In this document: positions 51,918 to 60,500 of the stretch, one piece after another
Position numbering within the stretch: position 1 is the first letter of the stretch
How the letters are laid out: each line of letters opens with the position of its first letter
Origin: Dongia sedimenti
GTDB lineage: Bacteria > Pseudomonadota > Alphaproteobacteria > Dongiales > Dongiaceae
Length of the DNA stretch: 64,000 nucleotides
Direction of reading: 5' to 3'
Assembly (NCBI GenBank): GCA_030715195.1
Contig: JAUYVI010000001.1
Span: 558,001 to 622,000, forward strand
Position numbers and translations under genes: made by a program
The notes under the pieces: generated by a model
Seen by the model: the letters and a program-made list of their open reading frames with translations, nothing else
The model's database searches: none
What the model was told of the DNA's origin: nothing

Positions 51918-52997
51918 TCAGCGCGTCCATTCCTCATGGTCGCGCACGACATCGGCGGCCGCGTCGAGCGCCGCCGCCGGCAGCCAACCCCGCGGTTGTG
52001 CCGCGAGATGCGCGTCGATCGCACCGAGGCGCGATTTCTTCGCCGCCGCGTGGATCGCGCCGAGGTCGAAGCCCATCGCTTCGAGGAGACGGCGGGTCAA
52101 TCGGGCCTGGCCCTCTCGATCCAGCTCGACCTTGCGGGAATCCGCGGCGATCCGCCGGAAGACGAAGCCATGGCGTTCGCTGAGCCAGGGATCCGGCGCC
52201 CGGTGCGCACCGTCGGAGAGCTTGGCGAATTGCGGCTTGGCCTTCGCATCGCCATGGGCCCAGATCCAGGCCGAGGGCACCAGCGCCTTGGCCTCGCGCA
52301 CCACGCGGCCGCCGCACCAGACCGCGTCGGCGATGAAGCGCGGGCGGCCGAGCCCGCCGCCGCCCTTGGCGCGCCGGGCGAACCGCACGATGCGCGCGCC
52401 GGCGGGGAGGCTGCGCTGCAAGCCACGCTGGACCAGCCGGGGCGGATCGGCGATCGGGAGCGCATCGATCTCCGCCCAGAATGCCCGTCGTTCCGCATCG
52501 GAACAGGCGACAGCAGGGCGCATCCAGGTCTCATGCGCGTCGAGCAGGGTCGGGCGCGGCTGTTCGAGCCCGCGGCGATACCCCGTGAGGACCGCGGCCG
52601 CGATGTCATCCACATTCATCGTCAGGCCCGGCGCGAGATGGGCGCTGGCGACCAGCCGCACCAGATCGAAGGGATAGGGCATGGCCGCGGCTTCGTCGAA
52701 GTCGTTGACGCCCCAGACCCATCTGCCCTCGGCGTCGCGCCAGGTGCCGAAATTCTCCAGATGCACGTCGCCGACGGAGAGCACGGACGGCGCCTTGGCC
52801 AGGTTCGGGCAGATCGCCTCGATCCGGCGCGCCCAACGGAAATAGCTCGCCCGCAGGAAGCTGAACGGATCCTTCCGCATCTTCTCGTGCTTCTTCTTCA
52901 GGTCCTTCTTGACCACGTCGCATTGGCGGCCGAGCCATTTCTCGAACGCCGCGTTCTCGGCCTTGAACGATCGCCCCGGCACCATCCGCGAAGCCAT
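51918..52997 (-). CDS. DUF2252 protein (kinase-like fold)
   Basis: 359 residues from the ATG at 52997, preceded by GGGGGAA. The motif GDVHLENFG at 76-84 and NDFD at 98-101 recall the catalytic and metal loops of aminoglycoside-phosphotransferase-like kinases, as known for DUF2252. No substrate is known. It is convergent with the GlxA-type gene and divergent from the TraB-like gene. Confidence 0.85.
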   Translation of the reverse strand: MASRMVPGRSFKAENAAFEKWLGRQCDVVKKDLKKKHEKMRKDPFSFLRASYFRWARRIEAICPNLAKAPSVLSVGDVHLENFGTWRDAEGRWVWGVNDFDEAAAMPYPFDLVRLVASAHLAPGLTMNVDDIAAAVLTGYRRGLEQPRPTLLDAHETWMRPAVACSDAERRAFWAEIDALPIADPPRLVQRGLQRSLPAGARIVRFARRAKGGGGLGRPRFIADAVWCGGRVVREAKALVPSAWIWAHGDAKAKPQFAKLSDGAHRAPDPWLSERHGFVFRRIAADSRKVELDREGQARLTRRLLEAMGFDLGAIHAAAKKSRLGAIDAHLAAQPRGWLPAAALDAAADVVRDHEEWTR

Positions 52998-53006
52998 GCG
53001 CCATTC

Positions 53007-53036
53007 CCCCGAATGTTGTCGCGCCCCGAATGTTGT
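53007..53036. repeat. Short tandem repeat in the DUF2252/TraB gap
   Basis: CCCCGAATGTTGT occurs twice with a 17-bp period. It lies just upstream of the DUF2252 start in the divergent gap; this could be a regulator site or chance duplication. Confidence 0.4.
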
Positions 53037-53107
53037 TGCAGGGGCCATTCTACCCCATATTCCCCAAGCGCAGGATGCGCGTCTCGTGAAACTTGCGGAG
53101 GAGCGCG

Positions 53108-53992
53108 ATGCTGCTTTCCAGGCCGATCCATGCCGCTCTGCGGGCGCTTTCCGTCACGTTCGGCCTGCTGTGCGGCGCCGGCACGGCCGCCGCCGATCCG
53201 GCGATGTGGGTGGTGAAGGATGCCGACAGCACGGTCTATCTGCTCGGCACCATCCATGTGCTGAAGCCCGGGGTGAACTGGCGCTCCGCGAAGCTCGACG
53301 CCGCCCTGAAAAGCAGCGACGAGTACTGGATGGAGGCCGATATCGAGGCCGATCCGGCGATCGCGCAGACTTATGCGATAAACTTCGGCATGGATTCACG
53401 CCGCACCCTGGCCGAGGCCGTGGGCGAAGCGAATTTCGCCAAGTTCGTCGCGCTGGCGAAACGCTACCAGATCCCGACCGAGCAGCTGCATCGGATGCGG
53501 CCCTGGCTGGCCGCCATGGTGCTGACCCGGGCCCAGGTGATGGGCACCGGCTACGATCCGGAGCTCGGTGTCGATCGCACCCTCGAAAGGGAAGCCCTGG
53601 CGGCCGGCAAGCCGATCAAGCCCTTTGAGACGGCATCCGAGCAGCTCGGCTATCTCGCCGATATGCCCGACAAGGTCGCGGCCGAGATGCTGGTCCAGAG
53701 CCTGGACGAGGTCGAGGAGGGCATGAAGCTGGTCGATGCGCTGGAAACCGCCTGGCTGGCCGGCGACGTCAAGCAGCTGCAGCGGATCGGCCCCGACAAG
53801 ATGCGCAAGGAGGCACCGGAGCTGTTCGATGCCATCCTCGCGCGGCGCAACGCCAACTGGGTCAAGCAGATCGATGCGATGCTGAAAGGCTCCGGCACCC
53901 AGTTCATCGCGGTCGGCGCGGCCCACCTGGTGGGCAAGGACAGCGTCCCGGACCGGCTGGGAAAGCTCGGATACAAAGTGGAGCGCTATTGA
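53108..53992 (+). CDS. TraB/GumN-family exported protein
   Basis: 294 residues from the ATG at 53108 (GGAGGAG upstream; a TTG at 53093 is rejected). Signal peptide ends near TAAADP (residue 30). The two TraB/PrgY/GumN signature motifs are GTIH at 47-50 (YLLGTIHVL) and GAAHLVG at 270-276, which include likely metal- or substrate-binding histidines. The family is thought to be peptidase-like (erythromycin-esterase/ChaN relatives) but is not settled. Confidence 0.9.
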   Translation: MLLSRPIHAALRALSVTFGLLCGAGTAAADPAMWVVKDADSTVYLLGTIHVLKPGVNWRSAKLDAALKSSDEYWMEADIEADPAIAQTYAINFGMDSRRTLAEAVGEANFAKFVALAKRYQIPTEQLHRMRPWLAAMVLTRAQVMGTGYDPELGVDRTLEREALAAGKPIKPFETASEQLGYLADMPDKVAAEMLVQSLDEVEEGMKLVDALETAWLAGDVKQLQRIGPDKMRKEAPELFDAILARRNANWVKQIDAMLKGSGTQFIAVGAAHLVGKDSVPDRLGKLGYKVERY

Positions 53993-54037
53993 GCGGCTGC
54001 GCTTGCCGCGAATCACGTGGCGCCGTATCATCGGTGC

Positions 54038-54247
54038 ATGAAAAGCATGCGCTTCCTTGTCTGCGGTCTGGTTGCCCTCGCGTTCGGCGCGGTGACCTTC
54101 GCCGGCATCGGCCAATCCGGGCTGAGCGCGGTCGCGGAGCCGACCGGCCCGCTCTATTCCAACCTGGTGATCTATCCGGCGGTGATCCTGATGGGCTGCT
54201 TCGGATTCTGGATCGTCTTCTCCGCCACTGATACCAGCGAAAAGTAG
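54038..54247 (+). CDS. Small two-segment membrane protein (69 aa)
   Basis: Starts MKSMRFLVCGLVALAFGAVT and has a second hydrophobic run LVIYPAVILMGCFGFWIVFS near residues 43-62; the tail is ATDTSEK. It lies between the TraB-like gene and the ammonia-lyase homologue, 45 bp and 28 bp away, on the same strand. A GTG at 54017 is an alternative start. Family not recognised. Confidence 0.6.
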   Translation: MKSMRFLVCGLVALAFGAVTFAGIGQSGLSAVAEPTGPLYSNLVIYPAVILMGCFGFWIVFSATDTSEK

Positions 54248-54275
54248 CCGACCCCTCCCAGCTTCCGGACAGGCG

Positions 54276-55715
54276 ATGGTCACGCTCACCCGGCGCAGCG
54301 ACATCACGCTGAACAGCTTTGAAGCGGTTGCCTGGCGCGGTGAGGGCGTGCAGCTCGCGCCGGACGCCTTGGCGCGGATCGCGGATGCCCGCAGCGCTTT
54401 CATGCGCCTGATCGAAGACCCGGCGATCACGATCTACGGCGTCACCTCCGGCTATGGCAGCCGTGCCGGCCAGCGCCTGAAGCCCGAAGACCGCAAGCGC
54501 CACGCGGCACAGCCGAACCACGGCACCGCGGCGACCTTCGGCGAACCCTTTCCGAAGCGCGTCACCCGCGGCTTCGTCCTGGCGCGCCTGGCCAACCTGC
54601 TCGAAGGCCATGCGGCGGTGCGGCCGAAGCTGGCGGAAGCGGTCGCCGCGATGCTGGACCAGGGGTCGCTTCCCGACGTGCCCTCGATCGGCAACAGCGG
54701 CGCCGGCGAGATCCTGGCGCTGGGTCATCTCTTCGCCGCACTCGGCGAGAGGGTCGGTTTGGAGGAGAAGGAGCACCTGGCGCTGATCAACGGCAGCCCT
54801 TGTGCCGCCGCACTGATCGCTGATGCGGCGCTGGCAAGCCGGAAGCGCATCGAGATTGCGAAGGAGATCTTCGCGCTCTCGGCCGAAGCCTTCAAGGCAC
54901 CGCTCGAGGCCTATGACGCCGCGCTCGAAACCTTGTGGCAGGATCCGGCCGAGAGCGAGGCGCTGACCGCGATCCGCACCCTGATCGCCGGCGGCAGCAC
55001 GGAGCGGCGACCCTATCAAGCGCCGGTCAGTTTTCGCATCGTGCCGCGGATTCTCGGTCGCGCGATCCGCGCCCGCGACGCCGCGATCCATGCCGCGGAA
55101 GTCTCGCTGAGTTCGGTCACCGACAATCCGGTCTATATCCCGCCCGGTGACGACGCGCTGTTTCCGAACGGCCGAGTGCTCAGCAACGGCGGCTATCACA
55201 ACAGTATGGCGGCGCCGGCGCTCGACGATCTCGCGGCGGGCTGGGCCGATCTTTGCACCCTCGCCGAACGCCAGTCGGCCAAGCTGCTCGACGCCAAGGT
55301 CTCGCTGCTGCCGGAATCCCTGCGCGCCGATCCCGACGATCCGCGCGAGCTCATTCCGGTGCCGATGGTCGCCGTGGGCCTCGGCGAGCGCGCGCGGCAT
55401 GCGGCGCAGCGTAGCTTCCTGCCGGGTGCCGAGAGCGGTGGGTTCGGCCAGAACGACGTCGGCGTTGCAAGCTTCCTGGCGTGGCAGAAGGAAGCGACCG
55501 CCGGCCGCGCCTTTGACGGCTGCCTCGCCATCCTTGGACTGATCGCGGCCGAGGCCCTGGACGTGACCCGACGCGCGGTCCCGCCTGCCTTGCAGGCACG
55601 GCTCGCCTTCATCCGCCGTCATGCACCGCCGATCACGACGTTGCGCGCCCTTGGCCCCGATCTCGGCCGGCTTTCGGAGGCAATCACGCTGGAAATCTTC
55701 GGCCGCGCCGCCTAG
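54276..55715 (+). CDS. Aromatic amino-acid ammonia-lyase (HAL/PAL) homologue with an unusual MIO motif
   Basis: 479 residues, close to HutH size. Family features are seen: Y54 in IYGVTSGYGS (usual YGVNTGFG), the segment LARLANLLEGHAAVRPKLAE, and LINGSPCAAAL. The MIO-forming Ala-Ser-Gly is N140-S141-G142 here, and the Asp that normally follows (SGDLAPL) is missing (SGAGEILAL). The family makes a 5-ring cofactor from that tripeptide and removes ammonia from His, Phe or Tyr. With the altered tripeptide, activity and substrate are uncertain. No other hut genes are near. Confidence 0.8.
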   Translation: MVTLTRRSDITLNSFEAVAWRGEGVQLAPDALARIADARSAFMRLIEDPAITIYGVTSGYGSRAGQRLKPEDRKRHAAQPNHGTAATFGEPFPKRVTRGFVLARLANLLEGHAAVRPKLAEAVAAMLDQGSLPDVPSIGNSGAGEILALGHLFAALGERVGLEEKEHLALINGSPCAAALIADAALASRKRIEIAKEIFALSAEAFKAPLEAYDAALETLWQDPAESEALTAIRTLIAGGSTERRPYQAPVSFRIVPRILGRAIRARDAAIHAAEVSLSSVTDNPVYIPPGDDALFPNGRVLSNGGYHNSMAAPALDDLAAGWADLCTLAERQSAKLLDAKVSLLPESLRADPDDPRELIPVPMVAVGLGERARHAAQRSFLPGAESGGFGQNDVGVASFLAWQKEATAGRAFDGCLAILGLIAAEALDVTRRAVPPALQARLAFIRRHAPPITTLRALGPDLGRLSEAITLEIFGRAA

Positions 55716-55746
55716 ATCATCGGCATCACAGCATCAGGAGACACCG

Positions 55747-56418
55747 ATGGGCCAGACGATCGGCTTGAAAGCGAGCGATGGATTCCTGCTGGGCGGCTAT
55801 CGCGCCGACCCGCAAGGAAAGCCGAAAGGCGGCCTGGTCGTCATCCAGGAGATCTTCGGCGTCAATCATCACATCCGCAATGTCTGCGACCGGTTCGCCG
55901 CCCTGGGCTATGCCGCGGTCGCGCCGGCGATGTTCGACCGCGCCAAGGCCGATGTGGATCTCGGCTATGACAAGGCGGGGATCGATGAGGGCGTGAAGCT
56001 GCGCGCCGCCATCAAGCTCGAGGATTCGCTCAAAGACGTGCAGGCGTCGATCGATGCCGCGAAATCCGCGGGCAAGGTCGGCGTGGTCGGCTATTGCTGG
56101 GGCGGGTCGCTGGCTTTCCTGGCCGCCGCGCGTCTCAGCGGCCTGGCCTGCGCGGTCGGCTACTACGGCGGGATGATCGCGGCACACAAGGACGAGAAGC
56201 CCAAGGTGCCGACCATCCTGCATTTCGGCGAGCAGGATAACGGCATCCCAATGTCCGACGTGGAGACGATCAAGGCGGCCCGGCCGGAGCTGAAGATCTA
56301 CACCTATGCGGCCGGGCACGGCTTCTCCTGCGACGAGCGCGGCTCCTTCGATGCGGCGAGCCACGAGCAGGCGCTCAAGGTCACGCTGGCCTTCTTCAAG
56401 GAAAATCTGGAGAATTGA
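55747..56418 (+). CDS. Dienelactone hydrolase-family alpha/beta hydrolase
   Basis: 223 residues from the ATG at 55747 (AGGAGAC upstream). The triad is C117 (GYCWGGS), D164 (GEQDNGIP) and H191 (AGHGFSC), and E35 (QEIFG) matches the helper glutamate of dienelactone hydrolase. It opens lactones from chlorinated or other ring-cleaved aromatics in known cases. It follows the ammonia-lyase homologue by 31 bp, perhaps in the same operon. True substrate not known. Confidence 0.9.
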   Translation: MGQTIGLKASDGFLLGGYRADPQGKPKGGLVVIQEIFGVNHHIRNVCDRFAALGYAAVAPAMFDRAKADVDLGYDKAGIDEGVKLRAAIKLEDSLKDVQASIDAAKSAGKVGVVGYCWGGSLAFLAAARLSGLACAVGYYGGMIAAHKDEKPKVPTILHFGEQDNGIPMSDVETIKAARPELKIYTYAAGHGFSCDERGSFDAASHEQALKVTLAFFKENLEN

Positions 56419-56437
56419 CCGGCGGAGGTTGGAACCG

Positions 56438-57568
56438 GTGGGATCGGGTGTGAACGAGGCGCGACACCAGCTGCTGCCGGGCGATCCGGCGCCGATGTTT
56501 CGGGCGCCCAGCAACGTCAACCCGGATTTTGACTTCGGCACCGCCGCCGGCCGCTATATCGTGCTGAGCTTTCTCGGTCCGCTGGATAAGGCCACCGCCA
56601 AGACCCGGTTCGCGGCCTTCCTGGGCGAGGCGGGGATCTTCGTCAATCCCGACTGCTACTTCTTCGGCGTGGCCTTGGGCAGGCCCGCCGAGGCGGATCC
56701 GGCCTTGACCCAACAGCGTCCCGGCATGGACGTGTTCTGGGACGACGGGTCGCTCGCGCGACTCTACGGCGTCCTGCCGGCCGGGCAGGGACCGGACGGC
56801 CTCGAGCCCGCGAGCTTCCTGATCGGGCTCGATATGCGCGTCCTCGCGGTGGTGAAGGACCCCGATCCGGGTCGGCACGCGGCGGCGGTGCTCGAGATCC
56901 TGAAGCGCCTGCCGCAGATCGGTCCGCATCGGCAGGGCGCGCCGCAGGCGCCGGTGCTGCTGCTGCCGGGCATCTTCGAACCGGCGCTCTGCCGCCGGCT
57001 GATCGAAGGCTATGAGGCCGCGGGCGGAGAAGAGTCGGGCTTCATGCGCGAGAAGGACGGCAAGACCGTTCTGGTGCTCGACCACACGCACAAGCGCCGT
57101 TCCGACTGGACCATCGGCGATGAGACATTGAAGGGCGTGCTGCGGCAGCGAGTCCAGCGGCGGATCGTGCCGGAGATCGAGAAGGCGTTCCAGTTCAAGG
57201 TCACGCGGATGGAGCGCTACATCGTCGCCTGCTATGATTCCGGCGTCGGCGGCCATTTCCAGGCGCATCGCGACAACACCACCAAGGGCACCGCGCATCG
57301 CCGCTTCGCCGTCACCGTCAACCTGAACAGCGACGAATACGAAGGCGGCGCGCTGACCTTTCCCGAATACGGGCGGGCCACCTTCAAGCCGCCGGTGGGC
57401 GGGGCGGTGGTCTTCTCCTGCAGCCTGCTGCACCAGGCGCTGCCGGTCACCCGGGGCAAGCGCTATGCCTTCCTGCCGTTCCTTTACGACGACGCGGCCG
57501 CCAAGATCCGGGAAGCCAACAACGCCTATCTCGGCGACAACGTCGCGCCGTACCGGTCGGGCGGCTGA
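56438..57568 (+). CDS. Redoxin-like domain fused to 2OG-Fe(II) oxygenase
   Basis: 376 residues from GTG at 56438 (GGAGG 8 nt upstream; GTG at 56450 is possible). Residues about 10-160 resemble a peroxiredoxin/thioredoxin fold (LLPGDPAPMFRAPSNVNPDF, YIVLSFLGPLD) but have no CxxC or peroxidatic Cys at the usual place. Residues about 170-376 are a prolyl-4-hydroxylase-like 2OG-Fe(II) oxygenase with iron ligands H277, D279 (HRD) and H332 and 2OG-binding R342 (RGKRYAF). Oxygenase substrate unknown. Confidence 0.85.
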   Translation: MGSGVNEARHQLLPGDPAPMFRAPSNVNPDFDFGTAAGRYIVLSFLGPLDKATAKTRFAAFLGEAGIFVNPDCYFFGVALGRPAEADPALTQQRPGMDVFWDDGSLARLYGVLPAGQGPDGLEPASFLIGLDMRVLAVVKDPDPGRHAAAVLEILKRLPQIGPHRQGAPQAPVLLLPGIFEPALCRRLIEGYEAAGGEESGFMREKDGKTVLVLDHTHKRRSDWTIGDETLKGVLRQRVQRRIVPEIEKAFQFKVTRMERYIVACYDSGVGGHFQAHRDNTTKGTAHRRFAVTVNLNSDEYEGGALTFPEYGRATFKPPVGGAVVFSCSLLHQALPVTRGKRYAFLPFLYDDAAAKIREANNAYLGDNVAPYRSGG

Positions 57569-57571
57569 GGT

Positions 57572-57826
57572 CTAGGCCCGGCCCCTGAGCAGGCGATACA
57601 CGAAGAGCAGCAGCACCGCGCCGATCACGGCGAAGATGATGCTGCCGAGGTTGAAGCCGGTCACGCCCGCATAGCCGAGGCGCTCGCCGATCCACCCGCC
57701 GACCACGCCGCCGAGGATGCCGATGACGATGGTGATGATGAAGCCGCCCGGGTCGCGCCCCGGCATCAGGAATTTAGCGATGATGCCGGCCACCAGGCCG
57801 AGAACGATCCAAGTCAACCAGCCCAT
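57572..57826 (-). CDS. GlsB/YeaQ/YmgE-family membrane protein
   Basis: 84 residues from the ATG at 57826, almost entirely membrane segments: WLTWIVLGLVAGIIAKFLMP, then GRDPGGFIITIVIGILGGVV and LGSIIFAVIGAVLLLFVYRL. GRDPGG is the usual loop of this small 'transglycosylase-associated' family, whose role is not settled. Convergent with the oxygenase gene (3-bp gap). Confidence 0.92.
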   Translation of the reverse strand: MGWLTWIVLGLVAGIIAKFLMPGRDPGGFIITIVIGILGGVVGGWIGERLGYAGVTGFNLGSIIFAVIGAVLLLFVYRLLRGRA

Positions 57827-57966
57827 GGTCTTCTTCCCAATAATGGTCGCGATCAAGAACCGTAGCCGAAAAGGGACAGGGCGGAAAGGGCAAGCCATCC
57901 TTGACTTAGACCCGGCCGGCCAAGACACTCGCCGCCGATTCCAGCCTAATACTGAATGGATTTCCA

Positions 57967-59283
57967 ATGGACCGGATCATGACTTTCGCCCTGGCCGAGC
58001 TCGATGCCGGCCTGATCGACGACACGTTCAAGGGCCTTCCGATCGCCGCCGCGCCGGTGCAGCTCGGCGAGATCGGCCGGCTTGGCTGGAATCTGCTCAA
58101 GGGCGATCTGCCGTTTCCGGTCGCGGTTCTGAAGACTTCGGCGATCGACCATAACAGCCGCTGGATGGACCGTTTCCGCAAGGAGCAGGGCGTCGAGCTC
58201 TGCCCCCACGGCAAGACCACGATGAGCCCGCATCTCTTCCAGCGGCAATTGGCGGACGGCGCCTGGGGCATCACGGTCGCGACCACGCAGCAGCTCCGCA
58301 TCGCGCGGCGCTACGGCGTCAATCGGGTCATCATGGCGAACCAGCTGGTGGACCCGCAGGGCATCCGCTATGTGCTCGCCGAGATGAAGCGCGATCCCGG
58401 CTTCGAGTTCTATTGCCTGGTCGACTCCCCGGCTTCGGTCCAGCGCCTGGCCGAAATCGCCAAGACGGCGGGTGTCGGACGGCCGCTGCGCCTGCTGCTC
58501 GAGGGCGGCATCGCCGGCGGCCGCACCGGCTGCCGCACCATCGAGCAGGCGGCGGCCGTGGCGAAGGCGGTCGTGGCGGCGCAACCGCATGTGATCCTGC
58601 GCGGCGTCGAGGGCTTCGAAGGCATCATCGACGGCACGACGCCGGAGGAGCGCGCGGCGAAGGTCCGCGCCTTCGTCGATTTCCTGGGAGCGATCGCCAA
58701 GCGTGGCATCGCCGAGAACTGGTTCGGCGCGGGCGAGATCATCGCCACCGCCGGCGGCTCGGCCGAGTTCGACATCGTCGCCGATGCCTGGCGCAACGGC
58801 GATTTCGGCGCGCCGGTCAAGGTCGTGCTCCGGAGCGGCTGCTACCTCACGCATGATTCCGGCCTCTATGAGAACCGCTTCCACGACATCCGGAAGCGCG
58901 CGATCGCATCCTCCGCTCTGACCAAGGACGGGCCGAAGGCTGCGCTCGAAGTCTGGACCCTGGTGCAGTCGATCCCGGAGCCGGGCCTCGCCTTCGTCAC
59001 CATGGGCAAGCGCGACGTCTCTTTCGACGTCAGCCTGCCGGTGCCGATCGCCTGGTCGCCGGCCGGCGCATCGACTGCGGAGCCGATGCAGAAGGGCTAT
59101 AGCATCACCAAACTCAACGACCAGCACGGCTATCTGAGGGGCCCGGCGGATTCCCCGCTGAAGGTCGGCGACCGCGTCGGCTTCGGCGTCTCGCATCCCT
59201 GCACCACCTTCGACCGCTGGCAGCTGATCTACCTGGTCGATGACGCTTACAACGTGACCGGCGCGATCCGGACTTTCTTCTAA
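57967..59283 (+). CDS. D-serine dehydratase / D-threo-3-hydroxyaspartate dehydratase-like PLP enzyme
   Basis: 438 residues of the alanine-racemase-like fold-III PLP family. K83 in ELCPHGKTTMSP is the likely PLP lysine. The carboxyl part has the HxC zinc motif (S409-H-P-C412) found in DSD1-type D-serine dehydratases. An ATG at 57979 is an alternative start. It would deaminate D-serine, D-threonine or a hydroxy-D-aspartate. Single gene; no regulator is adjacent. Confidence 0.87.
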   Translation: MDRIMTFALAELDAGLIDDTFKGLPIAAAPVQLGEIGRLGWNLLKGDLPFPVAVLKTSAIDHNSRWMDRFRKEQGVELCPHGKTTMSPHLFQRQLADGAWGITVATTQQLRIARRYGVNRVIMANQLVDPQGIRYVLAEMKRDPGFEFYCLVDSPASVQRLAEIAKTAGVGRPLRLLLEGGIAGGRTGCRTIEQAAAVAKAVVAAQPHVILRGVEGFEGIIDGTTPEERAAKVRAFVDFLGAIAKRGIAENWFGAGEIIATAGGSAEFDIVADAWRNGDFGAPVKVVLRSGCYLTHDSGLYENRFHDIRKRAIASSALTKDGPKAALEVWTLVQSIPEPGLAFVTMGKRDVSFDVSLPVPIAWSPAGASTAEPMQKGYSITKLNDQHGYLRGPADSPLKVGDRVGFGVSHPCTTFDRWQLIYLVDDAYNVTGAIRTFF

Positions 59284-59478
59284 GTCCTTGATCCGTCTAT
59301 AGCTATTCCAGGCGCTAGATACAGCCGGATGTGTCGATTTCCGGGCTCGCGCGTGGTCGCCGGGTTTGGTTCAAGGGAACGCTGTGACCCGGCGCACAAA
59401 GAACCGTGAACCGGGTCGTAACTTACTTGAACCCGTACCGCTACGCGTCCATCTCCAAGCGCAACAAGGAGACGGGCC

Positions 59479-59604
59479 ATGCCCAACTATGAAACCTATT
59501 TCGATGTCCTGAGCGAGCATGCCGCGCCGCGCAATGTGGTCGGCACCTCGGTCGCGGTCGTGCTGATTCTGGCGGCCGCCTTGCTCGCGATCTCGATCCT
59601 CTAA
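59479..59604 (+). CDS. Small single-pass membrane protein (41 aa)
   Basis: Starts MPNYETYFDVLSEHAAPRNV and ends in a hydrophobic run VAVVLILAAALLAISIL. The strong ribosome site AAGGAGACGG and the clean membrane segment support it. It overlaps the end of the EamA gene by 4 bp, convergent. Family not recognised. The 195 bp before it (59284-59478) holds no feature I can name. Confidence 0.6.
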   Translation: MPNYETYFDVLSEHAAPRNVVGTSVAVVLILAAALLAISIL

Positions 59605-60500
59605 GGCGCGCCCTCTGAAACGCCTGGGCGGGCGCCTTCCAATCTGGCATTCGCCCAGGTGACGACGACCCCGCTGGCGACGATGACGAGGATGCCGAGC
59701 CAGACGATCGGCGTCGGCCAGTTGCCGAATACGATCAGCCCGAAGAAGATCGCCGAGACGATCTCGGCGTAGCCGTAGGGGGCAAGCTGGGCCGCCGTCG
59801 CCATCTGATGCGCGACGATCAGCAGGTAATGCCCGAGCGCGGCGATCACCCCGACCCCGATCAGCCACAGCCACTCGTTCGATGATGGCGCCACCCACAC
59901 GAAGGGCATGGCGAAGCTGTAGAGCACGACGCCGGTCAGCGCCGAGGTCAATCCGGTGACCAGGCCGGGATCGTGCGGCGCCAGCCGCCGCGTCACCATC
60001 ATGCCGAAGGCATAGCCGGCGCCGGAGAGCAGGGCGAAGACATTGCCCGTTGAGATTCCTTCCAGCGACGGCTGCATCACCAGCAGCGCTCCGGCAAAGC
60101 CCAGCACCACCATCGCCCAGCGCAAGGCGCCGATCCGCTCGCCGAGCAGTAAAGCGGAGGCCAGCAGCACGATCATCGGGTAGATGAAGAACACCGCCAT
60201 CGTGTCGGCCAGCGGCAGCTCGGCGATCGAGAGAAAGAAGGCATAGGCCGAGCCGGCGAACAGCAGCCCGCGCAGGATCTGCAGCCCGGGCCGGGCCGGC
60301 CGCAGGGCGCGCCGGCCGAACTTGGCGAAGGCGATCGGGCCGATCACCAGTGCGTAGAACAGGAAGCGGCCCCAAGTCACCTCGACCGTGGGCAGCGTTT
60401 CCGACAGCTTCTTCGCGATCGCATCCATGCCCGGCAGCATCGCGAGCGCGCAGAGCATCAGGCCCGCCCCGAGAATCGGGCGGTGCTGCGAGGCGCTCAT
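59601..60500 (-). CDS. EamA-family (DMT) transporter
   Basis: 299 residues with ten predicted membrane segments in two EamA repeats. The first repeat includes ITAR-type stretch TVEVTWGRFLFYALVIGPIA, the second PYGYAEIVSAIFFGLIVFGN. These carriers export metabolites or amino acids. It overlaps the upstream P-loop gene by 4 bp, so it is translated with it. Confidence 0.92.
   Translation of the reverse strand: MSASQHRPILGAGLMLCALAMLPGMDAIAKKLSETLPTVEVTWGRFLFYALVIGPIAFAKFGRRALRPARPGLQILRGLLFAGSAYAFFLSIAELPLADTMAVFFIYPMIVLLASALLLGERIGALRWAMVVLGFAGALLVMQPSLEGISTGNVFALLSGAGYAFGMMVTRRLAPHDPGLVTGLTSALTGVVLYSFAMPFVWVAPSSNEWLWLIGVGVIAALGHYLLIVAHQMATAAQLAPYGYAEIVSAIFFGLIVFGNWPTPIVWLGILVIVASGVVVTWANARLEGARPGVSEGAP

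Noticed and set aside
54276-55715. Histidine ammonia-lyase hutH
   Set aside because: The MIO tripeptide is altered and no hutU, hutI, hutG or hutC is nearby, so a histidine role is not supported.
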